In this document: one piece after another, positions 12,185 to 24,359 of the stretch
Layout of the letters: every line of letters begins with the position of its first letter
Numbering within the stretch: position 1 is the first letter of the stretch
DNA from: Volvox africanus
Taxonomy: Eukaryota > Chlorophyta > Chlorophyceae > Chlamydomonadales > Volvocaceae
Reading direction: 5' to 3'
Length of the DNA: 64,000 nucleotides
NCBI GenBank assembly: GCA_030268105.1
Contig: BSDZ01000078.1
Location: forward strand, 6,271,501 to 6,335,500
Made by a program: the position numbers and the translations under genes
Notes under the pieces: generated by a model
Seen by the model: the letters and a program-made list of their open reading frames with translations, nothing else
Databases searched by the model: none
Told to the model about the DNA's origin: nothing

Positions 12185-13644
12185 TACGGTGTTGTGGAGC
12201 GTTTGGAAAGCCAACAATATAAAATATTTGGGGGCCCGTCAGGAATGTCCGAAACGACGGAGAAGGGGTGTGAGTTGTCAGCGGCAGGACACCCGTCGGA
12301 GATGGCAATCGGAGATCGTTAAGGACTATATCCAACAACCGATGATGGGTCAAGCGTCGTATAGTTTGCTAAGGAGTATTGCCTTGGCAAGACGATTTGC
12401 GGGGAATCTGGGTTTTGCGTGCAATTTGAAGAGCTAGAAGCCCTAAACGGCCGAGAAGCAGAGAAGGGGGTAAAACTCAATAAACCCACAGCTAACTTCG
12501 CTGGTGAAGACCTGATGGATTATGACACAGGGAAGCCGGAGAAGAATTTCAAGACTTAGATGGTCTGTCACAAGGTGGCGCAGTACTCCCTCTCCTGCCA
12601 ATGGGTGAATCTTGGATCTCTACTTCGACTCTGTCAAAATGTTTACGCTGTCGTGCAACCGAAACGCCATATTGACAACATAACAAAAGGACATCACGTT
12701 GGTAGAACATCAGGAGTTGGATCCCTCATCAATCAACTCATTGAAGTCCATTGAGGCCAACAGTATTCAGAAAGCATGCAACCAACAAGCAAGAATGCAT
12801 CCAACACCAATGACCTCCGCGCGACCTGTGTACGCAACGGCCCGGATCCTAGCACCAGTTCTGTGCGCTGTAGCCTATCGCAACACCCATGCCGTGCTCT
12901 CCACCCGTATTAAAGGGGTAGCATTGCTGGTGAGCCCGCTGCTGCTTGCTGCTGACTCGGAAATCGGTGCAAGTGGCGCTACCGTGCTGCTTCTAATGCA
13001 GCTGTGGCTGCAGCTCGGAAGTTGTGACGTTCCAACGGCTTCATCAGCCATAATGAGAAGAGCCCAGGGGGTCTCTGAAGAGCCTTCCATGCAGCGCAGT
13101 ATTGGCCGCCCAGCATAACTTTAAGGTGACTGTATGACAGCTCTTCCCAACGCGCTGCTTCGCTGGCCCTATCCCCCACATCGCCGTTCCCCACGCATTT
13201 ACCACCCCCAACACCCCTACCCCCACACCCACCGTCATCACCATCACCAAAATTACCACCATCACCACCATTACCACGATCGCCGCCTGCGTCAATACTT
13301 AAGCCGGGCCCAGAAGTCGCGAGTTCCGAGACGCCCATTGCACCCAATGAATCCATCGCCTGGAAGATTGTAAAGGGAACGAGGGCAGGTGAGGGCTTCA
13401 GGAAAGACGCCGACGCGGGCATTTGCAGCTCACAAATTTGACATTTTCGTCCACCTGCAATTAACGTGTGATAATTAAAGGGGGGTTTGTAAACGAAGGG
13501 GGGATTCGGCAGGGGCGTTGACTCCGGGCCTCGGACAGCCGCCAACCTGGCCAGCCAGCCAGCCAGTCAGACGCCAAACTCGGAGAGGAGGGTGTAGGAA
13601 GTGTTCACACACAACAACGCATTTGTTGCCCTGAGCTCCAATCT
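12185..13644. other. No secure gene
   Basis: A fairly dense open stretch at about 12404-12559 (+) reads GESGFCVQFEELEALNGREA and continues to a stop at 12559; it could be a stray exon or pseudogene fragment but has no partner. On the minus strand 13545-12979 is open but dominated by Gly/Asp simple sequence from a CCACCATCA-type tract at 13190-13290. The 3' UTR of the TAD1 gene must lie in the right-hand part; I found no TGTAA there on that strand. Confidence 0.4.
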
Positions 13645-16600
13645 TCAAAATTCAACGCCTCGGGCTCCATCTCTATATCCCATCTCTACGTTGAAATCAA
13701 GCCCTTCCCGTAGTACCTGTGGGGTATCCGTCATCTCCTTCAACAATGCTACCATCCGCCGCTGCATCGCTGCCGGACACAACCGCGAGCGAGTCCGTTC
13801 CGAGCTCCATGCGGGGCCTTTTTTTGCTGCCCCCGCCTTCCGACCGTCCGCCGCCAAAGTCACCTCGTGATCGCCTTCCCCCCCTCGAAGAGGACCCCGA
13901 ACAGCCCAGCGGCCTAACCCTGGTGCAGTCGCCGCACCCTTCCCCGGGGACTGCTCTGACTTCAGTTGTGACGCATTTGATTGCTGCTGACACTGCATCA
14001 GGAGCCGCATGCAGGCGCCTGGGGCTGCAGACCAGTTCACTGATACGCCTACGGGGACAGCCGAGCAGGAGAGGGGAGAGGTCACCATGGGTGAATCTCC
14101 TTATAGGTCATGGATGCGCGCGGTCGGGTGCTTTCATGACGCGGCTGTTGTACTAAACAGTGGTCGTTGTCGTTTCTTGACTATGGAAAGGAAAGGATTA
14201 GACACGTATGTGCGGAGGCGCGGCGCTGGCGTGGGACGGTTCACGGACAGAGCTCGTATACACCAATGCTTCACAGCCACTTTGGCCAATTGAAGAAGGT
14301 AGAGCGAGAGAGAAAAAGGGGGGGGAGGAGAGAGAGAGAGTGGAAGGCAGCCATGCCATACATTAATGTATATATACAATGCACTGGCTTGGAACCTGGA
14401 AACGCGTCCTGCCTTTCACTTGCATGACGCTTTCGGCACCCATTCTATTCAGAATTGTCAACATTCTTGGAAGCAACATTCTGTGCTGCAACGAACGCCG
14501 CCACAGCGGTGCAAAGAAGTTAAGGCCATTCCAGCCCACCGGTCATGAGGGCCGCTGACGATACCTGAGGCAGCCTTTCGCGTCGTATCGGGGCTTAAGC
14601 CGAGACTGTTTGCGGAAGGTGGAAGTGCTGCCAGCCTCGGTGGGTGCAGCGTGAAAGGCGCCACCCGTGCATTTCCCGACCCATTCATCGCAGCGGCTAC
14701 TGCGGAGTCCTGAAATAAACGTGATCCAAATGCGCGATGCGCTGCAGCCACCACTGCGAGGCTTGCGGCTTCCGCACCTGAAGGGCCAGACGAGGGGTGG
14801 TGGCCCGGACGATGAATCGCCGGATCTTTCCTGACCCACCGACATGGTCATAGAGGACAAAGGCGGCGTCATGTGGGACAGTGAAAAAGATGGGAGGAAC
14901 TGGCGCTATGATGAAATGGATGGCGCCAGGGAATGTGACGGCATATGGGGAGAATATCTTTCAGGGAAGATGAGCAAGCCTTTCGGATCACGAAAATGTG
15001 CGACCGGAACAAACGACACCTGTCATGGGAAAGGGGCAAGGGCAGAATGAACGTGTCGGGTGCTTTGCCCTTGGCCCCCTCCTCCGTCCCCAGCCCCTCG
15101 GATATCAGCCCAACTTAATATTTTCACATATAGCACAATACTATGTCTTATGTCTTTGGTTACCGGTGTTAACGGATAGCGCCTCCATCCGCACCCCTCC
15201 CTAGATACTGGGCATTACGGTGTTATGTGCTTTGTCCAAATCTCCCTTCAGTGATGCGATCCATATACAGCTCGCCCGCTGTTCCCCCTTTCCTCCCAAG
15301 CACGCACCGACGGCTGCCTCCAGGGAGGGTGTGGCACCGATCGCCAGCAGCTCCACGTACAGGGGCCGCTCCAGCAATCCACTAAGGAGTGCGCCCTAGA
15401 TAATGAAGCATACGTGTTGTGGTGTTGTGGACGGGCGTATCCGAGATTACGAGGTAGTGGGCTTGATAGTGATGTTTGGTCATTTAGCTATAGCTGGAAC
15501 ATGAGGGTGTGCATGTGCCTATCAGAGGGACGCGGCTTAAGGGAGAAGGTCGTCCGGGTGGTTCAGCGGAGGGAGAGGAACGCGCATGTTCCTCACTCGC
15601 ATGAATGGCGCAACGCTCGGAAATAGGCCAGAAAGCTGCCCGGGCTGGGCCATTCATTTGCATGAGACCTGCCGGGTACCGGACAACCATCTCCGTGCGG
15701 GCTTGGGCTTGGAGCAAGAGAGCCACATGCGGCCATGCTGCCCAGCTAATCCTGGGCCATGACCTCAGTACAACCTCTTGGTAACGCTGTTTACGAATTC
15801 ATCAGTATCACGTCCGCATATACCCAGCTCTCGGGCCCAGATGATCACAGCCATGCACAGTAGCCTTTGAGACTGGAGCTCCACGCGCACCTTTGCCCAA
15901 CCTCTACATCCATACATCTGTCCGTTCGTCCGGTTTGACAATATCTCTTACCCGCCTTACACCAGCCTTACCTGCACCCCCAGGCAGCACCAGCGGGCGA
16001 TCTTGTCACTGCAGCTTAGCGATAACGTGGCGTCCCCACGCCCCGGCTTCCGACGGATGGCCCCCGCAGCCAGGAGCTGCTCCGCGTCCGCTTCCACATC
16101 GCCCGCTTGCGGCACCCTCGGAACCAAGCCGTTGGTGCTGCCACCGCTGCCGATGTCGCGGCTCTCACATCCATTCCGAAATGAAATTTGACCAGTCGAC
16201 ATTCCTAGCTCATTCCTAGCTGGCTGCGGTGCTATCGCAACGGCGATGTTCACCAGCGGCTGGGCGCGGGATGAGCACGCGGGGCGAGCATGCGGTCCAA
16301 ATTGGCGACCGGCAACCGGGGGCGCTTCTGCTGAGGTGCCTAGCGTCGGACTCGCTGGAGCCGTAGTAGTACATGATGGCGGGGCATTGGGGAATGGAAG
16401 TAGCGGTTGCAGTTGCGGTTGCTGCACAGAGGTGGCGGCGGCGGCCGCCGCAAACGGCATAGGAGAGTTCCCTTTCACCTCTGCCATGAGTTTGATTACC
16501 TTGGCGCCTGTGCGAAAGCGCACAGATGGCGCAACGCTAACGGTGGCGGCGGTAACGACAGCATCGACAGCGGGAGCGCTGACGATTCTCGAAGCTTCGA

Positions 16601-17981
16601 AGGGGGTATTTACATGCACGGCGAGGGGCCCCGCCGCTGCCATGATACCCCGATCCCCTACCAGCAAATGATTGCTGTCAGATGCGGCTTCGCCGAGGCT
16701 GCTGCTGATTGCAGCAGCGGCGGCCTGTCTGCAGTCGCCCGGCGTCACCGGTGCGTCTGTGTCTCCTGCACGGCGGCTGCTCACCCGTCCAATACCATCG
16801 CAACAATCCATCTCATAATTCTGCATCACACTCTCACACTCGGCGGTCAATGACTCCGCCCCCAAGATAGACGCGTCTCCACAGGGCGGCTGGCTGACGT
16901 ACATAACCAGCCGCAAGCCCGGTCTTAACCGCAGCCGTACTCGCGGCGGACGTAGCTGCGTGGTCTTCCGTCCTGGCGACTCCGCCGGGTCCATGAGTCC
17001 ACAATTTCCGCCACCTCCAGGCTCCCGTGCAGCGCCGGGGACCTCGCCCCGGATGCCTGTTCCAGATAGGGTGTTGCCACTGGCCCCATCGCTGCCCTCA
17101 TGCGACCCGCACTGGGGTTCTGCATCGCCAGCCTCAACCGCGTCCGTTACCCCCTCACGCACTACCTCGAAGACTGACACTTTGGGAGAGGGCGGATGTT
17201 GTTTCCCTCGTGCATCTGATCCACTGTTGGTGGGCATTGCGGAAGCGCCGCCTCCACCTCCGCTGTCGCTGCCTTGCCGTAGCGCAAGCGCCGCCTCCCC
17301 GTACAGCCACGCCAGCAATGCTCTTCGGGCCACCACCTCCGCATGACTGTCGTTGATAACGTCACCCAAGGGGCTGCGCTTTGTGGCTCCCAGGCATTTG
17401 GTCCCTGTGCCAAGCGCCACCGCGATTACGGAACCCATGGCCATGCTGATCCTCTGACCATTAGTGGCGGCAGATGCTGACGGCAAGGACGATTCTAGCG
17501 GGTTATCTGCTGAGAGTGAGAGCGGCTGGGACGTGTGTCTGCTGATGTCCACTGGAACGGTCGCGGTGAGGGTATGGGATTCTGAAGGCTGCGTGAACGA
17601 GTCCATGGCATTAAAATCGACTGAACTATTCCCGTATGCAATGGCGAAGCCTGCGACAAGGGACGGAAGGAGGCGGATCTACTCGCCTCAGTTGGGTCTT
17701 TATCAGTAAGGGGCGATTGGTGGAGGGGTGCTGGGGTGGAGGTGTGACCGGAGGTTGCACCGTACACGACTGTGTAGGTGTGCCGATGGAAAAAGGAAGA
17801 ATCAGCATTATTTATACCCGGGTCGTATGAGGAGGCATGCCAGGGTCATGTGCAAGGGAGATGGTTTACCTGAAAGGACCGTGTACTCGTTGGGTTGCGG
17901 TTTGCCTTTTTTGGGGAGGGAGGTGTATGCAGATGCCACTGCCGCAGCAACTGCAGCGGCCAGGTCATCATCACCAACCAT
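13645..17981 (-). CDS. TAD1: tRNA-specific adenosine deaminase 1 (TAD1/ADAT1 family)
   Basis: Model on the complement: 17981-17870, 17650-15972, 15395-15308, 14777-14565, 14048-13645; every junction keeps phase, giving 831 residues. The family deaminates A37, next to the anticodon of eukaryotic tRNA-Ala, to inosine. Exon 1 has the [10 protein letters not shown] motif typical of the N-terminus. Exon 2 has TGTKCLG, the zinc/proton-shuttle motif HAEV (His140, Glu142), PPCGDAS (Cys294), RTGAK, RKPGRGD and SCSDK (Cys584), so the zinc ligands and active-site Glu are all present. Exon 3 starts [15 protein letters not shown], the segment that normally follows. The last exon has [10 protein letters not shown] and [17 protein letters not shown], matching the C-terminal family region. 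At over 800 residues it is much longer than usual; the excess is Gly/Ala/Ser-rich inserts between HAEV and PPCG, between PPCG and RTGAK, and near the C-terminus. The start is the only ATG before the conserved N-terminus. Confidence 0.92.
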
Positions 17982-18594
17982 TACAGCATGAAAGAAGAGA
18001 ATCGACAAAAATCGAAATTATAAGATGAGAAGCGTGTTTTCTTACAGGGATTATTTTGCCCTTGGTAATGTATTTCTTAGCTAGGTTCCGGGGATGTCGT
18101 GTAACCGTACAGGCCTGCTGCGCCATCTTAATCCGTAGTGAACACTTATAGAAACCTTGTGATATCTTCTGTGTTAACTATGTGCATGTTGATCCGGCAT
18201 GGATTATTATGTACGAATTACGCTTCTGCCACTGAAGGCAGTATTGTTCCGTTAACATGGTCCTGGAGACGGCGTCCCTACTCCAGCCTTTACAGGCAAC
18301 AGGACAGTCAGGCTTTAGACGCCTAACGTTCGTGCCGGCAACCAAACCTGATGCGCACTCTGCGCCTAGCGGTGTTGACCTAATACCGCTAAACGAAACA
18401 CCGCAGGTACAAGTTTACCTTTCTCTCTATATTATTGAAGCTTCTGGCGCTGAATAATCGTCGTCATGTGCCTGCTTGTATGCAACATGCTATCACTACT
18501 GGCGGCTGCTCTGGCGGCGCGAAAGCATTTGGGTCGCGCATTAAATATATAAGGGCGAGAACTTTACAAAGGGCAACTTTGATTGCTTCCCGCC
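17982..18594. promoter_or_regulatory. Divergent intergenic region between TAD1 and the deubiquitinase, with TATA-like box
   Basis: The two start codons, 17981 on the minus strand and 18595 on the plus strand, face away from each other across 613 bases, so this region should contain both promoters. TATATAAG at 18546-18553 lies 42 bases before the deubiquitinase ATG, an apt TATA-box position if the 5' UTR is very short. No secure TATA box was found for TAD1. I see no coding sequence inside. Confidence 0.45.
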
Positions 18595-21500
18595 ATGGCT
18601 TCCGTGCAGATGCCCGCGTTAGCCAACGGCCTTGCTGGACCAGGGAAGGGGCCGCCGGGTGTTCCGGCTGGGCCGAAGCAGCACCGAGAACTATTTCGGG
18701 AGTCGGACTTGGTGCTGCACTGGACCACTGTGCGGAACCGGGTAAGGGAGTCTTTGGGGGCGGGGGCCGGCAGCTACTGCCAGTCATAGTGCCTTATCCT
18801 GTAATATCCGTCAATCCCGCGGTCCACATTTCTCATTTGTCTATTCACATTTGGCCTTTGACACACATGAGCTCGAGAGCATGTGTATTAAAACCCTATA
18901 CTTTCTCCTGCTTGTCTTAATAGGGTGCCGGCTACCACAACCTTGGAAACACGTGCTTCATGAACAGCGTACTGCAGGTGCGTATATTGCCACGTACCTT
19001 AACTATGCTTTGGGGGGCTGTTTTACTTCCACTCTATGGGACAAGGCAGCGTTGATGGAAGTTCGATTGAAAGCCATGTCCACGGTGCTGCTGCCAAATG
19101 TCGACAGGACAGCACGCTAGTGAGAACCCGCAAGGAGGAGCAATGTCAGCACCCTATTTTTCAGGGCTGCAGCCTTCCCGTTTCTAAGTTGCTTTCCACT
19201 CAGCCATTACCTTACTCGCATATATTCTTTGTTCACAGGCACTCGCACACACGCCTCCTCTGGCGGAGCTGTTCTTGAGCCCGCGCAGCGACAGGCTCTT
19301 AGCGGAGATTTCTGGAGGCCGGGTGCCGGATGAGGGCTACGACCCTGTCGCGGCGATGCAACAGCTTGTGCGCAAGGCATTCTCCACATTGGTGCTTGCA
19401 CCCAAGGCTCACGCCGCAAGCCTTCGACTTATTAACAAGCGGTGAGCGCCGTGTAATTGGACGAGAGGAGGAATGAATGGGCTTCGCTCGATCTTCTGCT
19501 AGTTATCGTGTGCCACATGTACAATGTGAGTCCGTGGGTTGGGCTTTGCAACGGCGTGTCGAAGGTCATTGGTGCTTCAGCCCATGCTGTATAATTAGGA
19601 ATGCGCACCATGACCTAAAACAGTGTCCGGGTACCTCAAGGAATTATTGGATCGTGTGCTAGTATCCCTTTCTTTGCCGGCTGCACTGCTACCCAGATTC
19701 CGGCTGGGCCGGCAGGAGGACAGTCATGAGTTCCTGCGCTGCCTACTGGACGCGATGCACGAGGCATGTCTTAAGCGCTTCAAGCCCAAGCCGCCACCTG
19801 AGCTGGCCACAACCACCTTCGTCTACCGCATCTTCGGCGGCAGGCTGCGCAGCCAGGTGCGTGTTACGTGATGACCTTAATATGCTCATCTGAGCCTCAA
19901 ATTGTTTTGGGCCTGCTATGGCGAAATGCAGCTGTCTGTCGGGAGTGAGGGACTTTGGGCAGTAGAGGTTCGAGGACTCCGAATGAAGCTCGCATCTAAG
20001 GGTGTCGATAGACATGGTTATGAATGGGAGGATGTATGGGACAAGGCGGCCCAGCCATTTGCGAACCATGCATTTTGTGTCTTCAACGTGCCAAAGCGTG
20101 GGCACGCCTCATGCTGGCATATCGCCGAGTGGAATTACGAAGACACGATGTTGCCAGGTTCACCCTGATTTCTCTCGGACTGCATAAGCAAACGGTATTC
20201 CCGCGGCCTTTTTGGTATCCCACTCCGAAATCGATGGTGTCGTGCGTCTCGTGCAGAATACTGAGTTTATTCACTTGTAATGTGAAGCTCAAAATAACTG
20301 TCTGCATCCTGCATGTTTGTCTTGATGCTCGAAGTGGGTCACGAGCTTGCATTTGATGCTACCCGGTATCCGGCATGCGTGGAATAATACCAATGCCGTG
20401 TGCAGATTGAGTGTGAGGGTGCAGACTACGTGAGTCGCACGTACGATCCATTCCTGGACCTTAGCCTGGAGATCAACCGCGCAACAAGCCTCGAGCGTGC
20501 TCTCAGCGCTTTCACAGCTCCCGAGGTTCTGGACGGGGCCAACAAGTACCGCTGTCCGAAGAACAACAAGCTAGTGAGCTGCTGGTCGGGTCCGGGAAGA
20601 GCGGGCGAATAAGGCAAGGGGAGCGGACGCCTTCTACCAGACACGAAGCGGACCCCATATTCATGCACTCGACCATCTTGCGCCGTTGCAAAGACGCAGC
20701 CAGGGGCATGTTCTTAATTCGTCGGTCGTGTAATGGTACCACCGTGGGGGTTGAACCAGGGCCGCACATGATGAGCACTAGATGGCGCCTATGCGGAATG
20801 CCATGTGGTAATGGTTCAGGTGCGCGCGGTGAAGCGAATCAGCGTCGAGGAGGCGCCAAATGTGCTGACAGTCCATCTTAAGCGCTTTGAGTACGGCAGT
20901 TTCGGAGCGAAGATTAACAAGAAGGTGGAGTTCGGTACGCAGCTGGACTTGCGCCCGTACATGAGCAACACCAAGGGACCGCAGCAGGTGTGTACATCTC
21001 TGTCTTAGAAGTCTAAGCCAACGGTGCAACCACGCAACTTTGTGGGTTCCCTGCTACGGTGCTGGTGTCGAAGTATACGCACCGGTCTGCCGAGCTAAAT
21101 GTTTCAGCTCTCCCGGCCTCGCCTTGCACTGCCTTATTCATGCCTTTTGTCGCTGCCCACACAGATTTACGAATTGTACGGAGTCCTCGTTCATCACGGC
21201 CACTCGGTCAACAATGGGCACTACATTTGTTACGTGAAGGCAGCCAATGGGCTTTGGCACGTGTGTGACGACCACCGGGTTTCTGCTGTTGGCGAGCGCA
21301 CCGTCCTGGAGCAGCGCGCCTACATCCTGTTTTATGTCCGACAGCACCCGCGCAGTTCCGCAGCCATGGCAGCGGCGATCACCGCAGCGGTGCATCAAGC
21401 ACGTACTGGGGCAGGGGACGCTGAAGAGAAATTGGCTGCGGCGGCTGCAAATGGGCACGACAAGGAGGCGGTTGTGGCTGTTTTGCGGCGGCAGCGGGAA

Positions 21501-24359
21501 GACGATGCCACCAGTTGTCGTGGTGCAGAACAGCCTGAGGGTCAGGACGGCAGAAATGCTAAGCGTGTGCGACATACGGCGGCAGTAGGGGCTGGCCCCG
21601 TAGCACATGTTGGTGACGGTAAGGGCACCGGACAGGAGGCGACCGCTGCTAGCCGAGCAGTGCCGAAGTCGAATACGGCGCTGGCCCATATGCTTGCAAA
21701 TTTGGTCGAAAACAAAAAGCAGTTGCAAATGCCCAAGCGAAAATTGCAGATGGACAACGCTTTGACCGGACAGGGGCTTGGGGAGCAACAACTGGAAATG
21801 GACAGATATGCCCAGCAGGGCCAGCAGCAGCATCAACAATGTGGCGATGTGCAGGGCCAACGTGCCAGTGTTAATGACCACCAGAATAACTTGGCAGAAA
21901 TTAGCGGCCATGGCCACGCGAACGGTGATGTGGCTACCAGTCACCCGCCGGCTGCCAAGGCCGCGAAATTCGTATTGGCGAAAGCAATTGGGGCTGAAGC
22001 CGCCGGCCCTAAATCGGCATTCAATGACAGTGTAAACAGGCAGCACAGGGCAATGTCCAGCGATTCGGGGCAGCAGCAGCAGCAGCCTGAGCAACAGCAG
22101 CACGTCGTCGACTCGGCAGAGCGCTTCCAGTTACAGCAGCAGAATCATCAGGTTGCTGACGGCGTCCATCAAGCAAGGTGCTCAATGGGGGCCGTGATTT
22201 ATAAGGGACCGGTGATAGCTGGTGGTGTAGGTTGTGGACAGGGCTTATCTTGAACCTGTCCTTATGGATATTGTTGAGCTCCGCTTTTCGCTTGGCAATA
22301 CATATCTGTAGGCCACGGCTGCAGGCTGGGGAATGACGAAACGCACTGGGCACTGACAAACGGTGATCGATGTGCTTTAGGGGCCTCAGAAACCCCGCTA
22401 TCTGACCCCGCTTACCGCAGCTTAAGTTCAGAACGGAACACTCCTATTGACCCGATTGCGCCCCTTGTTTGGGAGGCGGGTATGCTGTGTGGGGCACTAT
22501 ATGGACTACTAGATACCAATCAGGGGCATCTACGGGAATGACGAAACGCACTGGGCACTGACAAACGGTGATCGATGTGCTTTAGGGGCCTCAGAAACCC
22601 CGCTATCTGACCCGTTACTTGCTGCATGCACCGCCAAAGGTAATCGTCCATTACCATGTTGTCAGGATATCTCAAGCATGGTTTCAATAGTGCCTGTTGT
22701 ATCCTGTCAGGTGTCAGGATTTGTAAGTGTTTTTGTGTGCGTTTCTTATATATGTGCTGTCCTGGCACGCGGTGAGGGAATATACGCAATTGAAGGTTTG
22801 CTTCTACTTGGTGTATTAATAAACCCATTCACAGACCGCATTGGTACACGTGATTTACCTCGGGCCGTGCAATTTTTCCCTCCATGAATGCATTATGCTC
22901 CCTTCTCCCTCTCATGTCCCATCCAACATGTGACCGCAGACGGGTGTCTTTGCTGAAGCCGTTGCGTGGCTCGCTCGTGTGCTCGCGGACCAGCGTCTGG
23001 TACGCCACCGCTGGTCAGCTATGCCATGCTGCAGCCAAGGGTGGCGCGAGTAGTGGGAAAGGCCGCTTTACACTTTCAGCATCTGTGCCTCCAGCTGCAA
23101 TCACCGACGCTTTTCCTGAGGATGCCGGCACGTGGCATCGAGGGCAGGGGCCTCGGCCACCTTCAGGCCACTGTGAAACTGCGACACCACCGCCTGCAGT
23201 GTCTCACCCAAACAGCCCGCACCACCATATTCATAAGTCCCTGGAGGATAAGTTTGATGCTCTGGGCTCACCGGAGAACCGTGACCAAAGTGTGCCCAAC
23301 CAATCTAGCCGCCGATCCAAGGACGATGGAACGTTTGCTGCTGTTGACCTGCCGGGGTGTCTGGGGCCGTCGACTACGGGTCAGCTACGTGATTTGGTGG
23401 CGGGTGTGGCTAGCGGGCGCAAGAAAACATCGCGATTGGCTTTCTTGTCGGCTCAGAAGTCTATGGCAGCATCTGACGGGGAACCGGACGCCGTAGCAGG
23501 TGTTAGCAGGGTTTCGCAGCAGGGTGCTGCCGGGGATAGCGCAAGAGCAGGACTGGACGTGCAGGAGTTGGAGGTTGAACCTTCGGTGCGGCGGCATAAG
23601 CGAGCGCGTCAGGCGGCAGCTGATGGCGATGGGCGCGTCGGACCAACTATAGCCAGTCCTGCAAATGGAGATGTGACAAAAGCAACACTGGCATGGCCGG
23701 GAGATGCGAAAGCAAAGGCATTACTCGAAGCGCCAACCCAGCGACAGCAACCATCGGCGGCGGCCGCGAAGGAGGTGCTCACAGGTCAGGAAGCGTTATC
23801 GTGGTTACTGAGTGGGGATAGTGGCCATGGAACGAGCGGAGTCCGGGCTCGGCATGCGGGGGCGGGGTCCTCCAACTGGGAGGTAGATGAACCGGGCGTG
23901 TTTGAGCTGCGACAGCAAGCTGCGCAACTCAACCACACCATCTCTGGGACAAAGCGGCACGTGCCGGCTGGAGGGCGTGAGTACGACGAATGGGACGAAG
24001 AGTATGACCGGGGCCGAACAAAGAAGGTTCGCAACAAAGGGGGAGGAAACGACGAAGGGTATGGAGAGGATGGGCCATCACTGTTGCGTAGCGGGTTCAA
24101 CATGTTCCAGAGAGCGGCCAGTGAAGGCTGGCGCAGCGACGCAAAGGATGGCCCCGGGCAGACGCCAGGGTCGGGCAGGAGTTCAAGAGGCCGCGGTCGG
24201 GGCCGAACTCCCGTAGAGCGTGGAGTCAGGACTCCAGGACGAGGAGGGTGCACCCCAGGGGGTCGGGGCGGACGCTTTGGGGCTTCAAAGTCGCCTGGAC
24301 GAGGCTGGGGAAGGGGCAGGGGTTGGTCGCCACGCGGCAGGGGGACTACCAATCGGTAG
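18595..24359 (+). CDS. USP36/USP42-like ubiquitin C-terminal hydrolase
   Basis: Model: 18595-18741, 18924-18977, 19239-19441, 19697-19856, 20406-20573, 20820-20987, 21165-22177, 22940-24359; phases all fit, giving 1110 residues. It should remove ubiquitin, probably in the nucleus or nucleolus as USP36 does. The Cys box GYHNLGNTCFMNSVLQ holds catalytic Cys60, QEDSHEFLRCLLD is the second box, and GHYICYV holds His319 with Asp335/336 after it. The TYDPFLDLSLEI and VLTVHLKRFEYG segments also match the family. The C-terminal half is low complexity, then has EYDEWDEEYDRGRTKKVR near residue 985, which resembles the conserved end of USP36/42, and finishes with an RG/RGG-rich tail typical of RNA-binding nucleolar proteins. 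The two CxxC zinc pairs of the family each keep only one Cys (ECEGAD, RCPKNN). The join at 22177/22940 uses a weak GTGCTC donor and is the least sure. Confidence 0.93.
22329..22408 (+). repeat. 80-bp direct repeat, copy 1
   Basis: Identical over 80 bases to 22534-22613, offset by 205 bases. Both copies lie in the proposed last intron of the deubiquitinase gene. The unit starts GGGAATGACGAAACGCACTG and ends in TATCTGACCC. Perfect identity implies a recent duplication. Confidence 0.95.
22534..22613 (+). repeat. 80-bp direct repeat, copy 2
   Basis: Second exact copy of the unit at 22329-22408, in the same intron. Flanking bases differ on both sides, so the duplicated unit is sharply bounded. 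Confidence 0.95.

Noticed and set aside
11919..12437. 172-codon frame with Ala-Leu and Trp-Arg repeats
   Set aside because: Generated by the hexamer array at 11904-12024.
13719..14156. 145-codon plus-strand frame rich in Pro and Ser
   Set aside because: The opposite strand carries the conserved C-terminal TAD1 block ([23 protein letters not shown]) joined in phase to upstream exons.
20718..20790. tRNA-like words (TAATGGTACCACC, GGGGGTTGAACC) in a deubiquitinase intron
   Set aside because: No acceptor stem or cloverleaf pairing could be formed on either strand.
21138..22103. 321-codon minus-strand frame
   Set aside because: Antisense to the deubiquitinase exon that holds the catalytic His box.
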